Positions 24,551 through 35,725 are shown, numbered from the stretch's first letter. The stretch: DNA of 64,000 bases from Silanimonas sp044377035 (GCF_044377035.1 NZ_JBILJW010000005.1:100354-164353); one strand, 5' to 3'. A program made the numbers and translations. The notes: generated from the sequence alone by a model not told the origin.

Positions 24551-25162
24551 ATGCTGTCCCGCCACCTGTTCGAACGCGCGCTGCTTGGGCTGCACCCGGC
24601 GCCCGTCGCGTCGCCGTGGAACCTCGAACAGTTGGCGGATCTGTTGCCCGCCGAACCCTTGCGCCCGGCCGCGGTGCTCGTCGGCCTGCGCGAACACGGC
24701 AGCGGCACCACGGTGCTCCTGACGCGGCGGCAGGACGCGCTGCGGCACCATGCCGGCCAGATCAGCTTCCCCGGTGGGCGCGTCGATCTCGCCGACGCGG
24801 GTCCGCTCGCGGCAGCGATCCGCGAAACCGAGGAGGAAGTCGGTCTGCCGGCGCGCAGCATCGAGCCGCTCGGCTGGCTCGACCCGTACGCGACGATCAC
24901 CGGCTTTCATGTCTATCCGCTGGTGGCGCGCATTGACCACGAGCATCCCTTGCATCCGAACGCCGACGAAGTGGCCGAAGCCTTCGAAGTGCCGCTCGAT
25001 TTCCTGCTCGACCCGGCCAGCGCCCGCGACGTGGCCATGGAGTGGCGCGGCCGCACGCGCCTGCTGGTGGAGTTCCAGTGGCGCGAACACCGCATCTGGG
25101 GCGCCACCGCGGCCATGCTGGTGAACTTGCGCGAGCGTTTGCAGGCCGCTTCACCGCGCTGA
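24551..25162 (+). CDS. Nudix hydrolase, CoA pyrophosphatase family (NudL-like)
   Basis: 203 residues. Family members cleave coenzyme A to 3',5'-ADP and phosphopantetheine. The CoA-specific motif preceding the Nudix box is present as 'LLTRRQDALRHHAGQISFPGG'-type sequence (24718-24780), followed by the Nudix box with Gly, Arg-Glu and Glu-Glu positions intact ('AAAIRETEEEVGL'). 'VYPLVARIDHEHPLHPNADEV' follows, as in NudL/YeaB proteins. It is co-directional with the DUF1289 gene upstream and the sulfurtransferase downstream. Confidence 0.88.
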   Translation: MLSRHLFERALLGLHPAPVASPWNLEQLADLLPAEPLRPAAVLVGLREHGSGTTVLLTRRQDALRHHAGQISFPGGRVDLADAGPLAAAIRETEEEVGLPARSIEPLGWLDPYATITGFHVYPLVARIDHEHPLHPNADEVAEAFEVPLDFLLDPASARDVAMEWRGRTRLLVEFQWREHRIWGATAAMLVNLRERLQAASPR

Positions 25163-25193
25163 ATACTCGGGCTCCCGAACACGGAGCGCCGCG

Positions 25194-26075
25194 ATGACCG
25201 CATCGAACGAACCGTCGCCGCTGGTCGATATCGAGACGCTGCGTGCGCGCCTTGGTGCCCCGTCCTTGCGCGTCATCGACGCGCGCTTCGACCTCGCCGA
25301 TGCCGATGCCGGCCGCCGCGCGTTCGCGGCATCGCGGATTCCCGGCGCGGTGTACGCGCATCTCGATGACGATCTCTCCGACCATGCGAAGCCCGCTTCG
25401 GAAGGCCGCCATCCGCTGCCCGACGCCGACCGCTTCGCTGCCACGCTCGCCCGCTGGCGCATCACGCCGGCGACGCCGGTGGTCGTCTACGACGGTGGGA
25501 GCGGCGCCATGGCGGCGGCGCGTGCGTGGTGGCTGCTGCGCTGGATGGGGCATGCCGACGTGCGCGTGCTGGATGGCGGCTTCGCCGCATGGACGGCAGC
25601 CTCAGCCCCGATGGAAACGGCCCCGGCTGATGTCGCTGGCGCAGCAGACGAGCCATGGGCCCGGCTTGCCGAAGGCGACGGCTGGCGTCCCGGCAGCACG
25701 CCGACCGTGGATGCCGATGCCGTGGCCGCGCGCGGTGCGTCGGTCGTCCTCGTCGATGCTCGTGCCCGCGAACGCTTCCGCGGCGACGTCGAACCCCTCG
25801 ACCCGAAAGCGGGGCACATCCCCGGGGCCATCAACCGCCCCTTCGCCGAGAACCTCGCCGCGGGGCGGTTCAAGCCACGGCCGCAGTTGCAGGCGGAGTG
25901 GCGAGCGTTGCTGCCGGAGGACACCGCGCCATGGTTGTCCTGCGGCTCCGGCGTCACGGCCTGTCACAACGCGCTGGCGCTCGTGCACGCCGGTTGGCCA
26001 ATGCCCACGCTGTTCGCGCCCTCCTGGTCAGGCTGGGTGAGCGATCCCGCGCGGCCCGTCGCCACCGGCGACTGA
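25194..26075 (+). CDS. sseA: Two-domain sulfurtransferase (3-mercaptopyruvate sulfurtransferase-like)
   Basis: 293 residues with two rhodanese domains, an inactive N-terminal one ('LRVIDARFDLADADAGRRAFAA', about 10-140) and a catalytic C-terminal one. The active-site loop is 'CGSGVTAC'. A CG(S/T)GVT loop is typical of mercaptopyruvate sulfurtransferases, whereas thiosulfate enzymes usually have CRKGVT. It moves sulfane sulfur to acceptors such as cyanide or thioredoxin. The domain linker includes 'WRPGSTPTVDADAV'. Cytoplasmic, as no signal peptide is seen. Confidence 0.88.
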   Translation: MTASNEPSPLVDIETLRARLGAPSLRVIDARFDLADADAGRRAFAASRIPGAVYAHLDDDLSDHAKPASEGRHPLPDADRFAATLARWRITPATPVVVYDGGSGAMAAARAWWLLRWMGHADVRVLDGGFAAWTAASAPMETAPADVAGAADEPWARLAEGDGWRPGSTPTVDADAVAARGASVVLVDARARERFRGDVEPLDPKAGHIPGAINRPFAENLAAGRFKPRPQLQAEWRALLPEDTAPWLSCGSGVTACHNALALVHAGWPMPTLFAPSWSGWVSDPARPVATGD

Positions 26076-26150
26076 AACGGTCATCCGCGCGCAACGAACG
26101 CGTCACCGCGAATCGCCAACCTGTCGGGCTTTCGGCCAGCGGGGCAAGCG

Positions 26151-27509
26151 ATGCGCGGATCGGCAGTTTGGCGCAGTGTGGCGGTGGGCCTGGTGCTCGC
26201 CATGGCGTGGGCCGTGCAGGCGCAGGCGCCTGCGGGCGCGGCGCGGGTCTGTCTTTCCGGTTCGAACACGGTCGGCCAGCGCTTGGCCCCGGAGCTGGCG
26301 AAGGCGTGGGCGGCCCAGCAGGGCTGGCGCTTCGACGGCCAGGACACCCCCGCCCTCGATGAGTCGCGGCTGCGCTTCACCACGCCGAAGGGCCCGCTCG
26401 TCGTCGACGTGCTCGCGCATGGCACCAGCACCGGCTTCGCTGCGCTTCGCGACGGCGACTGCGATCTGTGGATGGCGTCCCGCGCGGTGCGCGAGGAAGA
26501 GGTGCAGGGCGCACGGCTGATCGGCCCGCTGTACGAGAAGGGGCTGGAACACGTCATCGCCCTCGATGGTCTGTCCGTGATCGTGCATCCGGGCAACCGG
26601 GTGTCGACCCTGACGGTCGAACAGGTCCGCGCGCTCTTCTCCGGGCGCGTGCGCGACTGGTCGCAGGTCGGCGGTGCGCCCGGCCCCGTGGTGCTGCATG
26701 CCCGCGACGACCGCTCCGGCACGTTCGACACCTTCAAATCGCTGGTGATGGGCGAGGCGGCGCTCAGCGCGGCCGCTGCGCGCTACGAATCGACGGAGCA
26801 ACTCGCCGCGGCGGTCGCGGCGGACCCTCAGGCTATCGGCTTCGTCGGCCTCGCCGGCGTGGGGCGCGCGAAGCCGTTGGCCCTGTCGGAGCGCGGCACC
26901 GTGCCAATGGCGCCGACGGCGCTGAGCGTTGCCACCGAGGACTACGTGCTTGCGCGCCGTCTGTTCCTCTACAGCGCGGCGCGACCGCGCGCGGAAGTGC
27001 AGGCCCTGATCGATTTCGCGCTGGGCCCTTCGGGCCAGCAGGTCGTCGCCGACGTCGGCTTCGTGCCGCAGGACATCCGTGCCCTCGACCAGCGGGCGCC
27101 GGAGCATCAGGACTACCGCGCGCTCGTCGCCGGAGCGCGTCGCTTGAGCCTGAATTTCCGTTTCGGCGAGGGTGCGGCCGTGCTCGACAACAAGGCGGTC
27201 GAAGACATCGAGCGCTTGGCCCGCTTCATGGCCGCGCCGCGTCAGGGCGGCCACGAATTGCTGCTGATCGGGTTCGCCGATCGTTCCGAAGCGACGCCCT
27301 ACCTCGCGCTCTCCTTGAGCAACGACCGCGTCGACCTCGTGGCCGCCGAGCTGAGGACGAAGGGGCTTCGCGTGGCGCGCCAGCGCGGGCTGGGGCAGAT
27401 CGCGCCGGTGGCCAGCAACGACACGCTGGCCGGGCGTTTGCGCAACCGCCGCGTGGAGGTGTGGATCCGCCCGGTCGGCGCCGCCACCGCCGTCGGTGGG
27501 CAGCGCTGA
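26151..27509 (+). CDS. Periplasmic phosphate-binding-like domain fused to an OmpA C-terminal domain
   Basis: 452 residues. A signal peptide ('SVAVGLVLAMAWAVQAQA') precedes a PstS-like binding domain (about 30-325): 'RVCLSGSNTVGQRLAPEL', 'AHGTSTGFAALRDGDCDLWMASRAV', 'TVEQVRALFSGRVRDWSQVGG' and 'HARDDRSGTFDTFKSLV'. The Ser/Thr and Arg/Asp loops correspond to the anion-contact loops of PstS. The C-terminal part (about 330-445) is an OmpA-like peptidoglycan-binding domain ('LNFRFGEGAAVLDNKAVEDIERLARFM', 'LLIGFADRSE', 'LSNDRVDLVAAELRTKG', 'NRRVEVWIRP'). A wall-anchored solute sensor or scavenger is the inference. No transport genes are adjacent. The OmpA domain shows that this is not a third ordinary PstS. 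Confidence 0.85.
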   Translation: MRGSAVWRSVAVGLVLAMAWAVQAQAPAGAARVCLSGSNTVGQRLAPELAKAWAAQQGWRFDGQDTPALDESRLRFTTPKGPLVVDVLAHGTSTGFAALRDGDCDLWMASRAVREEEVQGARLIGPLYEKGLEHVIALDGLSVIVHPGNRVSTLTVEQVRALFSGRVRDWSQVGGAPGPVVLHARDDRSGTFDTFKSLVMGEAALSAAAARYESTEQLAAAVAADPQAIGFVGLAGVGRAKPLALSERGTVPMAPTALSVATEDYVLARRLFLYSAARPRAEVQALIDFALGPSGQQVVADVGFVPQDIRALDQRAPEHQDYRALVAGARRLSLNFRFGEGAAVLDNKAVEDIERLARFMAAPRQGGHELLLIGFADRSEATPYLALSLSNDRVDLVAAELRTKGLRVARQRGLGQIAPVASNDTLAGRLRNRRVEVWIRPVGAATAVGGQR

Positions 27510-27520
27510 GGGCGCGGCGC

Positions 27521-28270
27521 CTACTTCTTGAGCTTCGCCACCAGCGCGTGCAGGGCGTCCTGGGTCGCCTTTGCGAACCAGCGGTCGACGAAGCCGTCCA
27601 GCTCGTCGTCGGTGAAGCCGTCGAGGGCCGCATGCAAGTCGGCGCGGGCGATCTTCCGCGTGGTCAGCATCGGTTCGCGGGGCAGTGCGGCCAGTTCGCC
27701 CAGCCAATGCAGGCCGCGCGTGGCGACGTGGTCGGCGTCGGTGAGTTCGTCGACGAGGCCGATGGCCAGCGCCTGCTCCGACTCGATCATCGCGCCGGCC
27801 ACCATCAGTCGCTCGGCGCGATGCGTGCCGACGACGCGGCGCATCAGCACCTGTATCGCATCCGGCACCACCAGCCCGACCTGCGTTTCGTTGAGGCCGA
27901 TGCGGTAGGCGCCGCGCGCCATCACGCGGTAGTCGCAGCACAGCGCCAGCACGCAGCCGCCGGCCGGGCTGTGGCCGCCGATCGCGGCGACGACGGGCAC
28001 CGGGCAGTGGGCGATGGCACGGGCGGTGGCAAAGAAGCCCGACCACGCGGCGGTGAGGCCGGCACGGTCGAGGCCGAGCAGGTGCGGCACGTCGAGCCCG
28101 CCGGAGAACACCTTCGGCCCACCCGAGAGCACGACGCCTTCGACGCCGTGGAGCTGCGCCGGCGCGAAGGCCGTGGCGAGCGCCGCGAGCAGCTCCGGGT
28201 TCAGCGCGTTGACGGGCGGCCGCGCGAGGCGGATTTCGAGCACGTTGCCGTGGGCGATGCGTTCCAGCAT
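27521..28270 (-). CDS. Delta3-Delta2-enoyl-CoA isomerase-like crotonase
   Basis: 249 residues. It resembles mitochondrial ECI1-type isomerases that move a 3-enoyl double bond to position 2 so that unsaturated fatty acids can be oxidised. The oxyanion hole is 'GGHSPAGGCVLALCCDYRVMA' (positions about 27925-27985 in part). The single catalytic Glu is in 'RIGLNETQVGLVVPDAI', while the first hydratase Glu is replaced by Val in 'GGCVLAL', as in ECI1. 'AMIESEQALAIGLVDEL' also fits. It is convergent with the OmpA fusion gene and co-directional with DUF4139. Confidence 0.8.
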   Translation of the reverse strand: MLERIAHGNVLEIRLARPPVNALNPELLAALATAFAPAQLHGVEGVVLSGGPKVFSGGLDVPHLLGLDRAGLTAAWSGFFATARAIAHCPVPVVAAIGGHSPAGGCVLALCCDYRVMARGAYRIGLNETQVGLVVPDAIQVLMRRVVGTHRAERLMVAGAMIESEQALAIGLVDELTDADHVATRGLHWLGELAALPREPMLTTRKIARADLHAALDGFTDDELDGFVDRWFAKATQDALHALVAKLKK

Positions 28271-28280
28271 GGGGGGAGTC

Positions 28281-29765
28281 TCAGTCGAGGGTGATGTCAG
28301 CGGCCCAACGATAGCGCACGGTGTAGCGCAGCACCGTCTCGCCGCCGGCCGGGACGCGCACGTCGGCTTCGATGCGCTGCGCGTCGGTCTTGCGGAAGCG
28401 CTCGCCGCCTTCGAGCAACTGCCACTCCGTCCAGCGCGGCAGGCGGTCGCCCAAGCGCACCGTGGCCTCGGCGGCCTTGGCGTTGCGCAGCGTCCACTCG
28501 ACGGTTTCGGTCATCGTCCGGCCGCTTCGGTCCAGCTGGAAGTCGACGGTCTTGCGTTGGGCCGTCACGTCGAAGGCGCCGCCGAGGTCGAGGTCGAGCT
28601 CGCGGCCCGCGGCGGTGTGGCCGATATCGGCTTCACCCAGCAGTTCGCTGCCGTCGAAGGCGCGCAGGCGTCCCGCGGGCAGCGGTACGCCGAGCCCGGC
28701 TGCGCGATCGTTCTTGAACACGAGGCGCGAACGCACCGGGATCTCGCCATCGCCGCCGAGTTCGCGGTGAACCATCGGGCGGTCCGGCATCCAGTCGCCG
28801 TCGTTGCGCACCGCCACCAGACGGCGCTCGCAGGGCACGTTGGCCGCGGCCTTGAGCAGCGGCAGGCGCTGCAGCGAGCCGTCGGGCAGGTCGCCGGTGC
28901 CGGGCAGGGTGTAGCGATGGTTTTCGCCCGAGGCCGACACCGAGGGCGCGCCTTCGTCGGCCATCATCTTGGCCTCCGGCGGCGCAGCGGCCGCGCGCAT
29001 CATCGTCCCGCTCACCTGGATCACGTCAACGCGGCGGTTAGGCTCGCCGGCCACCAGGTCCAGCGCGACGTCGTTGAAATCGACACCCGAGCGGTTCGCC
29101 ACCATCGCGTGCCCTTCGAGGGCCATTCGGCAGCCGTTGCCGCTGCCGGCCAGCACGGCGCGGTACTCCGCGCGCCACGCGAGGCCCGCGGTGGCGTAGT
29201 CGAGCCGGGCGTCGCGCGCGGCCGGCGCGCCGATCAGGAAACGCAGGGTCGGGCGCGCCACCAGCCCGCTCGGCGGCTCGGCCAGCGTGAAACCGCTGTA
29301 GCCAGAGAGCACGCGCAGCTGGCCGTTGGCCTCGCGCAAGGTCAGGCCGTTGCCTGCCGCGATGAGGACGCCGGTGTATTCGCGCACGCCGCTGGCGACG
29401 TTCTGTTCGACGGTGATCGTGCGCCCCACCGCGCGCTGCAGCAGCTGCGCATGGTCGGCGGTGGCGAAGTCGTAGCGCTGGCTGCGCACCGCCACGCCAT
29501 CGCCGCTGAGCTGCACGGTGGACGGATCGAGCGCGAGCGGCAGGTCGTCGATGGACCATTCGCCCGGCGTCACGCGCACGGGCCGCTGCACCAGGGCATA
29601 GCCGGCCTGCGCGTTGCCGCCACGGGTCTGGCTGACGGATTCGAAGCCACCGCTGTAGATGGCAAGGCGCTGGGGAACGGAGGCGGAGGCGGTCATCGAG
29701 GCAACTCCCAGCGTAAGGGCGACGGCGAGGGCGGCGGGTGCGGGTTGGACGCGCGGGAGGGGCAT
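28281..29765 (-). CDS. DUF4139-containing exported protein
   Basis: 494 residues from ATG 29765. The signal peptide is 'ALAVALTLGVASMTASA'. It has the beta-rich pattern of DUF4139 proteins ('IYSGGFESVSQTR', 'GLAWRAEYRAVLAG', 'EIPVRSRLVFKND', 'MTETVEWTLRNAKAAEATVRLGDRLPRWTEW' in the last third). Two Cys (in 'GNGCRMAL' and 'NVPCERRL') may pair. Function of the family is unknown; it is exported, and the domain is thought to mediate protein-protein contacts. It is 10 bp upstream of the isomerase gene on the same strand. Confidence 0.82.
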   Translation of the reverse strand: MPLPRVQPAPAALAVALTLGVASMTASASVPQRLAIYSGGFESVSQTRGGNAQAGYALVQRPVRVTPGEWSIDDLPLALDPSTVQLSGDGVAVRSQRYDFATADHAQLLQRAVGRTITVEQNVASGVREYTGVLIAAGNGLTLREANGQLRVLSGYSGFTLAEPPSGLVARPTLRFLIGAPAARDARLDYATAGLAWRAEYRAVLAGSGNGCRMALEGHAMVANRSGVDFNDVALDLVAGEPNRRVDVIQVSGTMMRAAAAPPEAKMMADEGAPSVSASGENHRYTLPGTGDLPDGSLQRLPLLKAAANVPCERRLVAVRNDGDWMPDRPMVHRELGGDGEIPVRSRLVFKNDRAAGLGVPLPAGRLRAFDGSELLGEADIGHTAAGRELDLDLGGAFDVTAQRKTVDFQLDRSGRTMTETVEWTLRNAKAAEATVRLGDRLPRWTEWQLLEGGERFRKTDAQRIEADVRVPAGGETVLRYTVRYRWAADITLD

Positions 29766-29810
29766 GGGGGACTCCGTCGTGGGTGGTGGGATCGTGAGCC
29801 CATCAACGGA

Positions 29811-29844
29811 CGAGGCCAAGCCCCGGGGTTGGGACTTGGCCTCG
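29811..29844 (-). promoter_or_regulatory. Hairpin between thioesterase and DUF4139 genes
   Basis: A 10-bp stem, CGAGGCCAAG with CTTGGCCTCG, encloses a further palindrome CCCCGGGG. It lies 34 bp after the thioesterase stop and 45 bp before the DUF4139 start. No T-tract follows, so termination would need Rho or be partial. Confidence 0.45.
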
Positions 29845-29878
29845 TGTTCAGCCCGGGTTGTCGCCGGCCGGCGCCCGT

Positions 29879-30267
29879 CTACTCGCAGGCCGCCCGGATG
29901 CTGGCCGGAAGCGGAATCGACGCGCCGCTGTTGTCGACCCAGACCATCACCGTGGTGCCGTCGGCGTAGAGCACGCCGTCCTGCGTGGCGCTCTCGATGC
30001 GGTGGCCGAGCGTGAGGCTCTTGGTGCCCAGCTTTTCGGCGTGTAGCGTCACTCGCAGGCGCTCCGGCCAGCCGATCGGGCGGCGATAGTTCATCGTCGC
30101 CGCTGCGAGGATCGGCGCGCAATCGACGGCGGCCCAGTCCGCGGTGAGGCTCTTGAACCAGGCCACGCGCGCCTCCTCGATGAAGCGGAGGTAGCTCGCG
30201 TTGTTCACGTGGTTGAAGGCGTCCATGTCGCCCCAGCGCACGTCCATGGCGATTTCGAACACGGTCT

Positions 30268-30271
<4 letters not shown>
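29879..30271 (-). CDS. Acyl-CoA thioesterase, 4HBT hot-dog family
   Basis: 130 residues. The hot-dog signature 'DVRWGDMDAFNHVNNASYLRFIEEARVAWF' (30160-30250 region) holds the catalytic Asp in 'GDMDAFNHVNN', as in YbgC/4-hydroxybenzoyl-CoA thioesterases. It hydrolyses an acyl-CoA; the chain length is not readable. The central beta-strands 'ATMNYRRPIGWPERLRVTLHAEKLG' follow. The ATG overlaps the uvrA stop by ATGA, so it is translationally coupled to uvrA, an arrangement with no obvious functional link. Confidence 0.88.
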
Positions 30272-33243
<2,972 letters not shown>

Positions 33244-33266
33244 GGAGGGTCTGGGCGCAGGGGCAA

Positions 33267-33280
33267 TCGGCTAGTCTAGC
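33267..33280 (-). promoter_or_regulatory. Putative uvrA promoter core (GCTAGACTAGCCG)
   Basis: On the minus strand GCTAGACTAGCCG contains a -10-like TAGACT (33273-33278), ending 29 bp before the uvrA ATG. The same 13 bases precede mutS. No convincing -35 is visible. Confidence 0.45.
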
Positions 33281-33386
33281 CCTCCCGCGTCGCCGGGCCG
33301 TGACCCCACCCAGGGCCCATGCCGTGGGGTCACCGGTACCCGTCCCCCCGGGGCACCCCGGCGTCTGAACGAACCCCATCCGCGGC

Positions 33387-33416
33387 TTGCGCCGGGCGGG
33401 GGCGCTCCCCCATACT
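33387..33416 (+). promoter_or_regulatory. Promoter of rplU-rpmA
   Basis: -35 TTGCGC (33387-33392), an 18-bp spacer and -10 CATACT (33411-33416). The stretch just after the -10 (TCCCAACTCCCTGC) closely matches the same region before rpsP (TTCCAATTCCCTGC). A leader of about 100 nt is predicted. Confidence 0.6.
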
Positions 33417-33498
33417 TCCCAACTCCCTGCGTCCAGCCCGGCCCGACCGGCGCAGCGCAGGGGTGGCCGACGGCTTTGCCGGCAGCCGAATCCCTAAG

Positions 33499-33508
33499 AA
33501 GAACTACA
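33499..33508 (+). promoter_or_regulatory. Leader element AAGAACTACA before rplU
   Basis: The decamer AAGAACTACA ends 13 nt before the rplU ATG. Identical decamers occur before rpsP (48759-48768) and rplS (50413-50422), at 12 and 13 nt from their starts. An AGGAA Shine-Dalgarno follows it here. Confidence 0.6.
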
Positions 33509-33521
33509 TAGGAATCGCAAC

Positions 33522-33833
33522 ATGTACGCAGTCGTCGTCACCGGCGGTAAGCAGTACCGCGTGATGAAGGGCGAAACCCTCCGCGTCGAGCTGATCGACG
33601 CCGAGCCGGGCGCCAACATCGAAATCAATGACGTCCTCCTGGTCGGCGATGGTGAGAAGATCACCGTCGGCGCGCCGAAGGTGGCGGGCGCCAAGGTCAC
33701 CGCGACCGTCAAGGGTCACGGCCGCCTGGAGAAGGTCCGCATCGTCAAGTTCCGCCGCCGCAAGCACCATCGCAAGCAGATGGGCCACCGGCAGCACTTC
33801 ACCGAACTCGAGATCACCGGCATTTCGGCCTGA
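33522..33833 (+). CDS. rplU: 50S ribosomal protein L21
   Basis: 103 residues, the same as E. coli L21. It binds 23S rRNA in the large subunit near L20. Family sequence is clear: 'MYAVVVTGGKQYRVMKGETLRVE' (first 23), 'VLLVGDGEKITVGAPKVAGAKV' and the RNA-binding 'VKFRRRKHHRKQMGHRQHFTELEI'. It heads the rplU-rpmA operon with 26 bp between the genes, as in nearly all bacteria. Confidence 0.98.
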   Translation: MYAVVVTGGKQYRVMKGETLRVELIDAEPGANIEINDVLLVGDGEKITVGAPKVAGAKVTATVKGHGRLEKVRIVKFRRRKHHRKQMGHRQHFTELEITGISA

Positions 33834-33859
33834 TCCGTCCGTCCTAAGGAGAACACGTC

Positions 33860-34120
33860 ATGGCAAGTAAAAAGGGCGTTGGCTCGACCCGTAACGGCCG
33901 CGATTCCAACCCGAAGTACCTCGGTGTGAAGATCTTCGGTGGCCAGGCCGTCGAAGCCGGCAACATCATCGTCCGCCAGCGCGGCACCGAGTTCCATCCG
34001 GGTGCCGGCGTCGGCATCGGTCGCGACCACACGCTGTACGCGCTGGTCGACGGCAAGGTCGATTTCTCGGTGAAGGGCGCCAACAAGCGCCGCACCGTGA
34101 GCGTGGTCGGCGCCGAGTAA
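33860..34120 (+). CDS. rpmA: 50S ribosomal protein L27
   Basis: 86 residues. L27 lies near the peptidyl-transferase centre, and its N-terminal tail reaches the P-site tRNA. Here the tail is 'MASKKGVGSTRNGRDSNPKY', with no Firmicutes-type cleavable leader. 'GVKIFGGQAVEAGNIIVRQRGT' and 'GRDHTLYALVDGKV' are diagnostic. The SD is AAGGAG. A probable terminator follows. Confidence 0.98.
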   Translation: MASKKGVGSTRNGRDSNPKYLGVKIFGGQAVEAGNIIVRQRGTEFHPGAGVGIGRDHTLYALVDGKVDFSVKGANKRRTVSVVGAE

Positions 34121-34178
34121 TCGGCCCGCGACGCGGTCCCGGCCTGCCGGAGTCGCCGCTCGCCACGCAAAGCAATAC

Positions 34179-34212
34179 ACGACGCTCCGCCACGGCGGGG
34201 CGTCGTCGTTTC
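34179..34212 (+). terminator. Probable terminator after rpmA
   Basis: A 12-bp stem (ACGACGCTCCGC with GCGGGGCGTCGT, one wobble) and a CACG loop are followed by CGTTTC. The T-tract is short. obgE therefore probably has its own promoter or receives read-through. Confidence 0.6.
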
Positions 34213-34261
34213 TGGCGGCGCCGCCTCCCCGGGGCCGGCCGCCGTCCACTTGGAGTTCCCC

Positions 34262-35353
34262 ATGAAATTCGTCGACGAAGCCGAGATCGCCGTCCACGCC
34301 GGTAACGGTGGCAATGGCTGCATCAGTTTCCGCCGCGAGAAGTTCATCCCGCTCGGCGGCCCCGACGGCGGTGATGGCGGCAATGGCGGCAGCGTCTGGC
34401 TCGTCGCCGACGAGAACCTCAACACCCTGATCGACTTCCGCCACCAGCGCGTCTACCGCGCGCAGCGCGGGCAGAACGGCATGGGTCGCGACATGTACGG
34501 CAAGGCCGGCGAGGACGTCATCATCCGAGTGCCGGTCGGTACGGCCGTCTGCAACGTCGCCACCGACGAGATCATCGGCGACCTCACCGAGCATGGCCAG
34601 CGCCTGCTGGTCGCCAAGGGTGGCGACGGCGGCAAGGGCAACATCCACTTCAAGACCTCGGTGAACCGCGCGCCGCGCAAAGCGACGCCGGGATGGCCCG
34701 GCGAGGAACGCGAGCTGCGCCTCGAGCTGAAGCTGCTTGCCGACGTTGGCCTGCTCGGCTTCCCGAATGCCGGCAAGAGCACCTTCATCCGCGCCGTCTC
34801 GGCGGCGACGCCGAAGGTGGCCGATTACCCGTTCACCACGCTGTACCCGAACCTCGGCGTCGTCAGCGTCGAAGCCTTCAAGAGCTTCGTGATCGCGGAC
34901 ATCCCCGGTCTCATCGAAGGCGCGGCGGATGGCGCCGGCCTTGGCGCGCTGTTCTTGCGCCACGTGCAGCGCACCCGCCTGCTGCTGCACCTCGTGGACA
35001 TGGCGCCGATGGACGAGGGCGTCGACCCGGTGGAGCAGGTGCGTGCCATCGAAAACGAGCTGCGGAAGTACGACCCGGCGATGCTCGAGAAGCCGCGCTG
35101 GCTGGTGCTCAACAAGGCCGACCTGCTCGACGAGGAGGAAACTGCCGAGCGCGTCGCCGACGTCGTTCAGCGGCTCGACTGGAAGGGCCCGCACTTCGTC
35201 GTTTCTGCCATCAGCCGCGAAGGCACGCGCCCGATCATGCTCAAGGTCCAGCAGTTCTTCGACGACCTGAAGCACCAGGCGGCGGAAGCGGCCGAGGACG
35301 CCGCGTGGGTCGAGCGGAACACGCCGGCGCCGCGGACCGGCGAGGGCGCCTGA
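34262..35353 (+). CDS. obgE: Obg-family GTPase (CgtA), 50S assembly
   Basis: 363 residues. A GTPase involved in late 50S assembly and stress control. The glycine-rich Obg domain (1-160) has 'HAGNGGNGCISFRREKF' and 'GGPDGGDGGNGGSVW'. The G domain carries G1 'GFPNAGKSTFI', switch II/G3 'DIPGLIEGAADGAGLG', G4 'NKADLL' and G5 'SAISREGT'. The C-terminus is short and acidic. I use ATG 34262 rather than the Met 12 bp upstream because it gives the canonical 'MKFVDEAEI'. It follows rplU-rpmA as usual. Confidence 0.97.
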   Translation: MKFVDEAEIAVHAGNGGNGCISFRREKFIPLGGPDGGDGGNGGSVWLVADENLNTLIDFRHQRVYRAQRGQNGMGRDMYGKAGEDVIIRVPVGTAVCNVATDEIIGDLTEHGQRLLVAKGGDGGKGNIHFKTSVNRAPRKATPGWPGEERELRLELKLLADVGLLGFPNAGKSTFIRAVSAATPKVADYPFTTLYPNLGVVSVEAFKSFVIADIPGLIEGAADGAGLGALFLRHVQRTRLLLHLVDMAPMDEGVDPVEQVRAIENELRKYDPAMLEKPRWLVLNKADLLDEEETAERVADVVQRLDWKGPHFVVSAISREGTRPIMLKVQQFFDDLKHQAAEAAEDAAWVERNTPAPRTGEGA

Positions 35354-35383
35354 CGGCGCCCGTTTCCGTCAGCGAGGGGCAAC

Positions 35384-35411
35384 AAAAAAGCCGGCGTAAT
35401 GCCGGCTTTTT
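35384..35411. terminator. Bidirectional terminator between obgE and rpsT
   Basis: AAAAAAGCCGGC, a GTAAT loop and GCCGGCTTTTT form a symmetric hairpin with A- and T-tracts. It can terminate both obgE (plus) and rpsT (minus), which converge here. Confidence 0.93.
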
Positions 35412-35455
35412 CGTGTTCCATGGGCCTTGCGGGCCACGGAAGGCTGCGCCCGTGA

Positions 35456-35725
35456 TCAGGCGGCCTTGAGGGCCTTGATGTGGCCGTTCAGGCGGGCCTT
35501 GTGGCGGGCAGCCTTGTTCTTGTGGATCAGGCCACGCGAGGCGTAGCGGTCGAGGATCGGCTGCGCGATGGCGAACGCGGCCTCGGCGGCGGCGGCATCC
35601 TTGGCATCGATGGCCTTGACGACCTTCTTGACGGCGGTACGCAGCATCGAGCGCTGGGCCGAGTTGCGAGCATTGCGAACAGCGGCCTGCTTGGCGCGCT
35701 TCTTGGCGGACTTGATGTTGGCCAC
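35456..35725 (-). CDS. rpsT: 30S ribosomal protein S20
   Basis: 89 residues from GTG 35725, giving the canonical 'ANIKSAKKRAKQAAVRNARNSAQRS' start; upstream in-frame Mets give unconserved residues. S20 binds 16S rRNA early in 30S assembly. 'VDRxxxKGLIHKNKAARHK' appears here as 'LDRYASRGLIHKNKAARHK'. A non-AUG start is notable because E. coli rpsT uses UUG, which is linked to its autoregulation; similar control here is inference. An SD-like GGAG lies upstream. It is divergent from murJ. Confidence 0.96.
   Translation of the reverse strand: MANIKSAKKRAKQAAVRNARNSAQRSMLRTAVKKVVKAIDAKDAAAAEAAFAIAQPILDRYASRGLIHKNKAARHKARLNGHIKALKAA

Noticed and set aside
26151..27509. A third ordinary PstS.
   Set aside because: The C-terminal 115 residues are an OmpA-like domain and the binding domain is diverged, so it is not a normal Pst receptor.
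34121..34261. A small gene between rpmA and obgE.
   Set aside because: The gap has only a hairpin and no start with a plausible ribosome-binding site and coding pattern.
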